A stretch of 64,000 nt of DNA from Casp-actino8 sp964563545 (GTDB taxonomy: Bacteria; Actinomycetota; Acidimicrobiia; Acidimicrobiales; Ilumatobacteraceae). Position numbers and translations under genes: made by a program. The DNA lies in NCBI GenBank assembly GCA_964563545.1, contig CAZLXB010000002.1:62001-126000 (forward strand), in the 5' to 3' direction. Below the pieces are notes generated by a model. That model was not told where the DNA came from. It did no database searches and saw only the letters and a list, made by a program, of their open reading frames with translations. Positions 8,319 to 15,314 of this stretch are shown here, piece after piece (positions within the stretch are counted from its first letter, which is position 1; every line of letters starts with the position of its first letter).

Positions 8319-9304
8319 GCGTCCACTTCACCCACGAAGTAGGAACCCGTCGTCTCGTCAATGTCGCCGCCGCGCAGTTGGGCCCGATCCAAAAAGGCGA
8401 TTCGCGTCGAGAAGTCGTCGAGCGACTCATCGAACTCTTGAAGAACGCTCATTCGCGTGGCGCCGAATTGGTCGTTTTCCCGGAACTGGCCCTCACGACC
8501 TTCTTTCCCCGCTGGTTCGTCGACGACATCACCGAGGCCGACCACTGGTACGAGACGGCCATGCCCAACGAGTCCACTCAACCGCTCTTCGACGAAGCGC
8601 GTCGACTCGGCGTCGGATTCTGTCTCGGCTACGCCGAACTCACCGAACCCGACGAGCGTGGTCTACGCCATCGATACAACACCCAGATCCTCGTCGAACG
8701 GGACGGCGGAATCGTCGGCCGCTACCACAAGGTTCACATCCCCGGCCACGAGACCAATGAGCCCGGACGCCCCTTTCAACACGCCGAGCGGTATTACTTC
8801 GAACCCGGTCCCGAGGGGTTCGGAGTCTGGCGGGCCTTCGGCGGAATCGTGGGCATGATGATCTGCAACGACCGGCGTTGGCCCGAGACCTACCGCGAGA
8901 TGGGACTCCAAGGAGTCGAACTCATCCTCTGTGGATACAACACCCCGATTCATTACGTTCCCGATCCGACGCAGGACATCCTGCAGGGATTCCACAATTC
9001 GCTCGTGATGCAAGCGGGCGCGTATCAGAACGGAACATGGGTGGTCGGCGTCGCCAAAGGTGGCGTCGAAGAGGGTGTCGATTCGCTCGGCCAATCGTGC
9101 ATCATCGCACCGAGCGGACAGATCATCACTCAGACCATCACCACCGGCGACGAAGTCGTCACGGCCGAGTGTGATCTGAATTGGTGCGATCGTTACAAGA
9201 AGACTCTCTTCGATTTCGACAAGTACCGTCGCCCCGAGGTCTACCAGCGCATCACCAACCAGCGTGGGGCCGTTCCACCCCCGAACTCGGGAGGTCCGAG
9301 ATGA
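8315..9304 (+). CDS. N-carbamoyl-D-amino acid hydrolase (nitrilase superfamily)
   Basis: Nitrilase-fold amidohydrolase very like Agrobacterium D-carbamoylase, which turns N-carbamoyl-D-amino acids into D-amino acids, CO2 and ammonia. Catalytic triad: E57 (in FPELALTTFFPRW), K139 (YHKVHIPG) and C184 (MMICNDRRWPE). CGYNTP and MQAGAYQNG are also D-carbamoylase hallmarks. The ATG at 8315 sits 5 bases after GGAGGAAA and inside the ATGA overlap with the M20 gene. It has 329 residues, about 25 more than Agrobacterium, at both termini. It is coupled by ATGA to the next gene. No hydantoinase is encoded nearby. Confidence 0.93.
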   Translation: MSVHFTHEVGTRRLVNVAAAQLGPIQKGDSRREVVERLIELLKNAHSRGAELVVFPELALTTFFPRWFVDDITEADHWYETAMPNESTQPLFDEARRLGVGFCLGYAELTEPDERGLRHRYNTQILVERDGGIVGRYHKVHIPGHETNEPGRPFQHAERYYFEPGPEGFGVWRAFGGIVGMMICNDRRWPETYREMGLQGVELILCGYNTPIHYVPDPTQDILQGFHNSLVMQAGAYQNGTWVVGVAKGGVEEGVDSLGQSCIIAPSGQIITQTITTGDEVVTAECDLNWCDRYKKTLFDFDKYRRPEVYQRITNQRGAVPPPNSGGPR

Positions 9305-11898
9305 CCGATACCCGTTCCGACTCCGTGGCCGGGGTTCCGCTCGTCGTCAACGGGCGAAACGTCGAGGTTCGCGGAGACCATCCACACCTCCTCGCCGCGC
9401 TTCGCGAGGAACTCGATGTCACCTCTCCGAAGGACGGTTGTTCGCCCTCGGGTCAGTGCGGCTGCTGCACGGTGATGATCGACGGAAAAGTCGTCGTGAG
9501 CTGCCAACAACCACTCGCCAAGGTTGCCGGGAAATCGATCACGACCCTCGAAGGCGTCGATCCTTCCGAACGCGACAAGTACGCACGAGCCTTCGCCGCC
9601 TGTGGGGGCCTCCAGTGCGGCTTTTGCATTCCGGGCATCGTGATGCGCGCCAAGGCTCAGGTCGACAAGAAGGGTGCCGAACTGACCCGCGACGACATGT
9701 CGCGTCATCTCGGCGCCCATCTCTGCCGCTGCACCGGCTACGTCAAGATTCTCGAGGCGATCGAAGCCGTGGCCCAGGACTCGATCCCCGAACCGAGCAT
9801 CGCCGGCGGTGTCGGAGCGAGTGGCGCCAAGTACGAGGCGGCCGAACTCGCGTTGGGCGATCGGGGCTACGTGGACGACATTCGCATTCCGGGAATGCTG
9901 CACGCAGCTCTGCATCTCACCGCACACTCCCGCGCCGACGTCGTGGCCATCGACGTCGAAGCGGCCAGTTCGGCACCCGGAGTCGTCGCCGTCTTCACCG
10001 CAGCCGATATTCCAGCCGAACTCCGAGTCGGTCTCATCCACAAGGACTGGCCGATCATGATTCCCGTGGGCGGCCGTACCAGTTATGCCGGCGACGTTCT
10101 GGCGATCGTCGTGGCCGACTCGCGCCTGCACGCCCGTGCCGCCGCCGAGCTCGTCTCGGTCGAGTATTCGGTACTCACTCCCCTGACCGACCCCCGACGA
10201 GCCATCGATTCCAGCGAGATCGCCGTGTGGGGCACCGAGAGCAACATCCTCAGTCGAAGCGCTTACCACCGCGGCGACGTGGATGCCGCACTCGCTTCGT
10301 CGACCCACATCGTCAAAGAGTTCTTCACCACTCAGCGAATCGAGCACGCTTTTCTCGAGCCCGAAAGCACGTTGGCCGTACCGTCGGAGCGAGCCGGGCG
10401 GCGCCACCTTCACGTCTACTCGGGTGGACAGGGCGTGTGGGACGACCGCAACGACATCGCTCGCGTTCTCGGCGTCGACAACTCTCAGGTCACCGTCGAG
10501 CTCGTCACGAACGGGGGTGCTTTCGGAGGCAAAGAAGACATGAGCAATCAGGCTCAAACGGCTTTGGCCGCGTGGCTCCTCGATCGTCCTGTCAAATGCA
10601 CACTCACGCGAGAAGAGTCGTTTCGTATCCACGCAAAGCGACATCCGATCCAGATGGAGTACGAGATCGGCTGTGATGCCGACGGGAACCTGACCGCGCT
10701 CCGTGTTCGCGCCATCGGAGACAGTGGGGCGTACGCGAGTGTGGGCATGAAGGTTCTCGAGAGAATGGCTGGACACGCGTCGGGTCCGTACCAACTGCCC
10801 GCCATCGATGTCGAAGCCATTGCCGTCCGCACCAACAACCCGGTCTGCGGGGCGTTTCGCGGCTTTGGCGCCAATCAAGCCCAATTCGCCATGGAAGGCG
10901 TTCTGGACCGTTTGGCCGAAAAGGTCGGTATCTCCGGATGGGAGATCCGAAAGCGCAACGTGATCAAACCCGGAATGGTGTGGGGTCCGGGCCAGATCAT
11001 GGACGACGGTTGCCTGGGCGCCGAACGCTGCCTCGACACCATCAAACCGCACTACGACGAAGCTTTGGCGAGCGGTCGTCCCACCGGACTCGGACTCGGA
11101 CTCAAGAACAGTGGCCTCGGCAACGGCTTCAAAGAAGTCACCCGGGCCGTCGTCCACTTCCGCGCCGATGGAATCGTCGAAGTCCGGCACGGCTGGACCG
11201 AGATGGGTCAGGGCATCAACACCGTCGCTCGACAGGTCGTCGTCGAGGAACTGAACGTCGATCCGAGCCGCATCCGCGTCTTCGTGGATACCACCCGTGA
11301 ACTCGGATTCGGTCAGACGACCGGATCTCGCGGGACCCTCATGGGCGCGGGCGCCGTGAAGGCCGCGTGCGAGGCGGCGCGCGCCGCTCAGTGCTCGGTC
11401 GGGGTCGATCACGTCGGTGAATACCGCGTGGACTGGACCGACAAATTGGGAGAAGTCGAAAACCCGACCATCCACTCGACCTTCGGCTACGCCGCACAAC
11501 TCGTCACTCTCGATCCCGAGTCGGGAAAGGTGGCTCGCGTCGTGGCCGCCCACGACGTCGGACGCGCCGTCAACCCGACTTTGTGCGAGGGACAGATCGA
11601 AGGCAGTGTCCACATGGGACTCGGCTACGCGTTGACTGAGGACTTTCCGGCCGATCCGGAAACTGGCTTTCCCTTGCCGACGACGCTTCGTTCGCTCGGA
11701 ATTCTGCGCGCCAAGGATGTTCCCCCGATCGACGTGATCCTGGTCGAGTCACCCGAACCGAATTCTCCCTATGGAATCAAAGGAGTGGGCGAGATCGGTC
11801 TGGTTCCGACGGCCGGCGCGGTTGCCGCCGCGCTCAGAGCGCACGATGGACAGTGGCGCAACTCCTTGCCCATGCGTCCCGGTGGCGCCGAGGACTGA
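9301..11898 (+). CDS. fused 2Fe-2S/molybdopterin hydroxylase, selenium-dependent XDH type
   Basis: Single-chain molybdenum hydroxylase of 865 residues with no FAD domain. Residues ~10-90 form a plant-type 2Fe-2S domain (C47, C53, C56), ~91-170 the second Fe-S domain (CGGLQCGFC and HLCRCTGY), and the rest the aldehyde-oxidase/xanthine-dehydrogenase molybdopterin domains (GGAFGGKEDMS, RGFGANQ, GIKGVGEIGL). ASGAKYEAAELALGDRGYVDD and IHKDWP are typical of the family named selenium-dependent xanthine dehydrogenase. It likely hydroxylates a purine or another N-heterocycle. The start ATG overlaps the D-carbamoylase stop. No selenium-handling genes are present in the window. Confidence 0.88.
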   Translation: MTDTRSDSVAGVPLVVNGRNVEVRGDHPHLLAALREELDVTSPKDGCSPSGQCGCCTVMIDGKVVVSCQQPLAKVAGKSITTLEGVDPSERDKYARAFAACGGLQCGFCIPGIVMRAKAQVDKKGAELTRDDMSRHLGAHLCRCTGYVKILEAIEAVAQDSIPEPSIAGGVGASGAKYEAAELALGDRGYVDDIRIPGMLHAALHLTAHSRADVVAIDVEAASSAPGVVAVFTAADIPAELRVGLIHKDWPIMIPVGGRTSYAGDVLAIVVADSRLHARAAAELVSVEYSVLTPLTDPRRAIDSSEIAVWGTESNILSRSAYHRGDVDAALASSTHIVKEFFTTQRIEHAFLEPESTLAVPSERAGRRHLHVYSGGQGVWDDRNDIARVLGVDNSQVTVELVTNGGAFGGKEDMSNQAQTALAAWLLDRPVKCTLTREESFRIHAKRHPIQMEYEIGCDADGNLTALRVRAIGDSGAYASVGMKVLERMAGHASGPYQLPAIDVEAIAVRTNNPVCGAFRGFGANQAQFAMEGVLDRLAEKVGISGWEIRKRNVIKPGMVWGPGQIMDDGCLGAERCLDTIKPHYDEALASGRPTGLGLGLKNSGLGNGFKEVTRAVVHFRADGIVEVRHGWTEMGQGINTVARQVVVEELNVDPSRIRVFVDTTRELGFGQTTGSRGTLMGAGAVKAACEAARAAQCSVGVDHVGEYRVDWTDKLGEVENPTIHSTFGYAAQLVTLDPESGKVARVVAAHDVGRAVNPTLCEGQIEGSVHMGLGYALTEDFPADPETGFPLPTTLRSLGILRAKDVPPIDVILVESPEPNSPYGIKGVGEIGLVPTAGAVAAALRAHDGQWRNSLPMRPGGAED

Positions 11899-11901
11899 CC
11901 C

Positions 11902-12927
11902 GTGTCCTCGCAGACTCCCGGCATGGTGTGCGGTCACCACCATTTGTATTCGACGTTGGCGCGTGGGATGCCCGCTCCCCCGATTCAGCCCACCGATTTT
12001 CGAAGCATTCTCGAACAGATTTGGTGGAGGCTGGATGCGGCGCTCGACCTCGACATCCTCCATTGGTCGGCCAAGCTCGGAGCGGTGGAAGCGCTGATGT
12101 CGGGAACCACGGGAATCGTCGATCATCACGAGAGTCCCCAGGCGATCGAAGGAAGTCTCGATGTGATCGCCGAAGCGTGTGCAGAAGTAGGAGTACGCAC
12201 CGTCTGCTCGTACGGCATCACCGAGCGCCATGGTGTCGACGGCGGTCGGCGAGGATTGGCCGAGAACGAGCGCTTCATCAAGTCCGGAGGACGAGGGATG
12301 GTCGGCGTCCACGCCGCATTCACCTGTTCGGACGCGCTGTTGGAGGATGCCGCCGGCCTGGCCCGAGATCTCGGAGTCGGGGTCCACATCCACGTGGCCG
12401 AAGGTCCCGACGATCACGACGCCGGCCGTCGACTTCGCGAACTGGCGCGTGGCGATTGGCTCCTCGTCCATTGTGTCGGTCTCTCCGAACCGCTCCCCGG
12501 CCGGATCGCTCACAATCCGCGGAGCAACATGAACAACTCAGTCGGATACGCGCGTCCTTCTCGCTTCGAATCTTCGGTCGTCCTCGGAACCGACGGAATC
12601 GGTGCCGACATGCTCGAGGAGTTCCGACTCGCCTACGTTGCCCACCGCGACGATGACGTCACCGCCTCACCCGAGAGCGCGTGGTCATGGCTCGAGAACG
12701 GGTACGAACTGATTCCGGAATGCGGCAACGATGCGGTGACGTGGTCGTACGACATGGTCGACTCGCCGTGGCACGTCGCATTCACCCCCGGTATCCGGGC
12801 CGTCCGAGTCGAGTCGAGCGAGGGCGAGGTCCTGCTCGAGGACGGTCTCCCCACTCGCGTGGATCTCTACGAAATCAGAGCCAAAGCGGCTGAAGCGGCC
12901 GAGCGACTCTTCCGACGCCTCTCATGA
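11902..12927 (+). CDS. SsnA-like amidohydrolase, shortened
   Basis: Metal-dependent amidohydrolase related to SsnA, a protein of the selenium-dependent molybdenum hydroxylase gene set and to guanine/chlorohydrolase-type deaminases. Metal ligands are kept: GHHHLYS (residues 11-17), VHIHVAEG, LLVHCVG and LGTDGIG, and the signature NPRSNMNNSVGYA. It has 341 residues against about 440 in SsnA. The N-terminal beta-sandwich segment is missing, since the protein begins right at the HxH strand, and the tail is reduced. The GTG at 11902 lies 3 bases after the preceding stop. It may deaminate or open the ring produced by the hydroxylase. Confidence 0.82.
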   Translation: MSSQTPGMVCGHHHLYSTLARGMPAPPIQPTDFRSILEQIWWRLDAALDLDILHWSAKLGAVEALMSGTTGIVDHHESPQAIEGSLDVIAEACAEVGVRTVCSYGITERHGVDGGRRGLAENERFIKSGGRGMVGVHAAFTCSDALLEDAAGLARDLGVGVHIHVAEGPDDHDAGRRLRELARGDWLLVHCVGLSEPLPGRIAHNPRSNMNNSVGYARPSRFESSVVLGTDGIGADMLEEFRLAYVAHRDDDVTASPESAWSWLENGYELIPECGNDAVTWSYDMVDSPWHVAFTPGIRAVRVESSEGEVLLEDGLPTRVDLYEIRAKAAEAAERLFRRLS

Positions 12928-12964
12928 ACCGACACGAAATGCAGCCCTCTTCGAAGGAAAGACC

Positions 12965-13981
12965 ATGACCAGACATCAACCAGTCGCGATCTACTTGCAG
13001 GATGCCCATCGGATCCGCGAAGGAATGGAATTCGCCCGCTACGCCGAGGCCAAGGGTTTCGACGCGGTGTGGCAGGCCGAGAGTCGGCTGGTTCGCGAGG
13101 CCACGGTGCCCATGGCGGCCTTCGCGAGCGTGACCGACACCATCAAGATCGGAAGCGGAGTCGTCGACTGCTGGAGCCGCAACCCGGCTCGCTTGGCCGC
13201 GACTTTCTCCACCCTCGACGACCTTGCCCCCGGCCGAGTGATTCTTGGTATCGGCGCCTGGTGGGATCCGCTCGCCAAGAAGGTTGGCATCGACCGCGCC
13301 AAGCCACTGCGGGTGATGCGGGAGATCGTGACGTCGGTGCGTGCGCTCCTCCACAACGAGAACGTGACGTTCCACGGGGAATACGTCCAACTGGACGGCG
13401 TCGAACTCGATTACGTATATCAGGAGCGTCGGCCCAAGGACGTTCCGATCTACATCGGTGCGACTGGCATGCAGATGATGGAACTCACCGGAGAGATCGC
13501 CGATGGTGCGGTGCTCAATTACCTCGTCTCCCCCGACTACAACGACCAAGCGATCGAGGCTCTCGAAAAAGGCGCCGCGAGGGCGGGTCGGAGTCTCGAC
13601 GACATCGATCGACCCCAACTCGTCGTCTGCAGCGTGCATGAGGATCGCCAGACCGCCATCGACATGGCGCGCCTCATGGTCACCCAGTATCTCGGTCAGC
13701 AACCACACATCATGAAGGCGTCCGGGGTTCCGCAATCGCTTCTCGACAAGGTTGGCGAGGTCCTGACCTGGCCCGCCACACACGAGCAAGTGGTCGCAGC
13801 GAGCAAGCTCGTACCGGACGAGATCGTTCACATGCTCACGGCCAGCGGGACTCCCAGCGAGGCCCGGGCCAAAGTCGCCCACTACATCGAACACGGCTGC
13901 ACCTGTCCGATCCTGTACCCACTGGGTGACGTGAAAGCCATGATCGACGCCTTCTCTGGATGGGACGGGAGTCCTCGATGA
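12965..13981 (+). CDS. luciferase-like (F420-type) oxidoreductase
   Basis: Flavin- or F420-dependent TIM-barrel protein, 338 residues, similar to methylene-tetrahydromethanopterin reductase (Mer) relatives. Visible are the N-terminal RIREGMEFARYAEAKGFDAVW strand-helix, LGIGAWWDP and the middle PIYIGATG block. The ATG at 12965 follows GAAGGAAA. It overlaps the FAD-subunit gene by ATGA, so it is part of the same operon as the molybdenum hydroxylases. A role as a ring monooxygenase (as RutA has in uracil breakdown) or as electron acceptor for the hydroxylases is possible; neither is shown by sequence. Confidence 0.85.
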   Translation: MTRHQPVAIYLQDAHRIREGMEFARYAEAKGFDAVWQAESRLVREATVPMAAFASVTDTIKIGSGVVDCWSRNPARLAATFSTLDDLAPGRVILGIGAWWDPLAKKVGIDRAKPLRVMREIVTSVRALLHNENVTFHGEYVQLDGVELDYVYQERRPKDVPIYIGATGMQMMELTGEIADGAVLNYLVSPDYNDQAIEALEKGAARAGRSLDDIDRPQLVVCSVHEDRQTAIDMARLMVTQYLGQQPHIMKASGVPQSLLDKVGEVLTWPATHEQVVAASKLVPDEIVHMLTASGTPSEARAKVAHYIEHGCTCPILYPLGDVKAMIDAFSGWDGSPR

Positions 13982-14820
13982 GCGTGCTACTGCCCAACAG
14001 CGTCGACGAACTCGAGCGCATCCTTGCCGAATCTCCGGAGCACACGATCCTGAGCGGAGGTACCGACCTCATGGTGGAGGTCAACCTGCACGGGCGCCGT
14101 CCGACGGCCATCGTCTCGTTGCGCAGAATCGAAGAACTCCGACAATGGAGCGTCGAAACCGATCGGGTGATCATCGGTGCCACACTTCCCTACGCCGCCA
14201 TGGAAGTCGGCGAGCTGGCGACACTCGTGCCGGCGCTGGCCCAGGCGGCTCGGACCGTCGGTTCGCCACAGATTCGCGCCGCCGGCACTTTGGGAGGCAA
14301 CCTCGGCACGTGCTCACCCGCCGGTGACGGGCTCCCGGTTCTCTCGGCACTGAACGCCACCATTCACGTGCGGGGAAACGGTGAACGACGGGACATCTCG
14401 TTCGCCGACTTCATGATCGGTGTCAAGCGAAACGCACTGCGTCCGGGTGAATTCGTGCACTCGGTGTCACTTCCCCGATTCGAGGGTTGGCAGGGCTACG
14501 CGAAAGTCGGAACCCGCAATGCGATGGTCATCGCCAACGCGTCCGTCTGCTTGGTTCGCGACCGAACGGCAGCCGAAGTACGGGTGGCACTCGGAGCCGT
14601 TGGACCGACGATTCTTCGTTGCCCTGACGCCGAAACCTGGCTCGTCGCCAACTTCGACCCGCGCCAGACAACTCCCCCGGCGCCCGATGTCCAGGCCGAA
14701 TTCGCGCGCCGCGTCGCCGAGGCTTCGCGTCCCATCGACGATCATCGCTCGACCGCCGAATACCGCCGCCACGCCGTCGGCGTGCTCGCGCGTCGCCTAC
14801 TTGAAAGGTCCTACCAATGA
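13978..14820 (+). CDS. xanthine-dehydrogenase-type FAD subunit
   Basis: Medium subunit of a molybdenum hydroxylase, carrying FAD and passing electrons onward. The FAD-binding PCMH motif LSGGTDLMVEV appears near residue 30 and AAGTLGGNLGTCSPAGDGLP near residue 105; the C-terminal CO-dehydrogenase flavoprotein domain follows. At 280 residues it is normal. The ATG at 13978 lies in an ATGA overlap with the luciferase-like gene, and its own stop overlaps the Fe-S gene in the same way. It forms the FAD part of the three-subunit enzyme 13978-17590. Confidence 0.93.
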   Translation: MSVLLPNSVDELERILAESPEHTILSGGTDLMVEVNLHGRRPTAIVSLRRIEELRQWSVETDRVIIGATLPYAAMEVGELATLVPALAQAARTVGSPQIRAAGTLGGNLGTCSPAGDGLPVLSALNATIHVRGNGERRDISFADFMIGVKRNALRPGEFVHSVSLPRFEGWQGYAKVGTRNAMVIANASVCLVRDRTAAEVRVALGAVGPTILRCPDAETWLVANFDPRQTTPPAPDVQAEFARRVAEASRPIDDHRSTAEYRRHAVGVLARRLLERSYQ

Positions 14821-15314
14821 GTACTGCTTCGGGCATCGGTAACGAGAACTACACGCTCACCGTCAATGGTCGTGCCCACCACGTCAAGGACTCGTGGATC
14901 GGCGAAAGCCTCCTCTACGTCCTACGCGAGCGATTGGGACTACCGGGTGCGAAGGGAGCGTGCGAACAAGGCGAGTGCGGAAGTTGCACGGTCGTGGTCG
15001 ACGGGCGGGCCGTGTGCTCATGTCTCGTTCTCGCGGCGTCCGTCGTCGACACCACGATCGTCACGGTCGAGGGCCTCGGAGAGGGAGGGCGACTGAGCGA
15101 TGTTCAGCAGGCCTTCCTCGACTGTGGAGGTGTCCAGTGCGGCTTCTGCACACCCGGCTTCATCGTCGCGGTTCACCATCTGCTGGAGTCCGAGCCCGAA
15201 CCCGACGATCATCAGATTCGCGAGGCCCTGTCCGGAAACATCTGTCGCTGTACCGGGTACGGACGAATTCTCGAAGCGGTTCAGCAAGTCGTGGTGGCAA
15301 GGAGGTCCAAGTGA
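14817..15314 (+). CDS. xanthine-dehydrogenase-type 2Fe-2S subunit
   Basis: Small electron-transfer subunit of 165 residues with two [2Fe-2S] clusters. The first is held by CEQGECGSC and a later CSC, the second by CGGVQCGFC and ICRCTGY. The start ATG overlaps the FAD-subunit stop (ATGA) and its stop overlaps the GTG of the molybdopterin subunit (GTGA), so subunits should be made in equal amounts. Order FAD, Fe-S, Mo matches many bacterial xanthine dehydrogenase and carbon monoxide dehydrogenase-like operons. Confidence 0.95.
   Translation: MSTASGIGNENYTLTVNGRAHHVKDSWIGESLLYVLRERLGLPGAKGACEQGECGSCTVVVDGRAVCSCLVLAASVVDTTIVTVEGLGEGGRLSDVQQAFLDCGGVQCGFCTPGFIVAVHHLLESEPEPDDHQIREALSGNICRCTGYGRILEAVQQVVVARRSK

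Noticed and set aside
9241..11613. Long minus-strand open frame (790 codons) across the fused molybdenum hydroxylase
   Set aside because: It is a mirror of GC-rich codon usage; the plus-strand protein has full family motifs and the minus frame has none.
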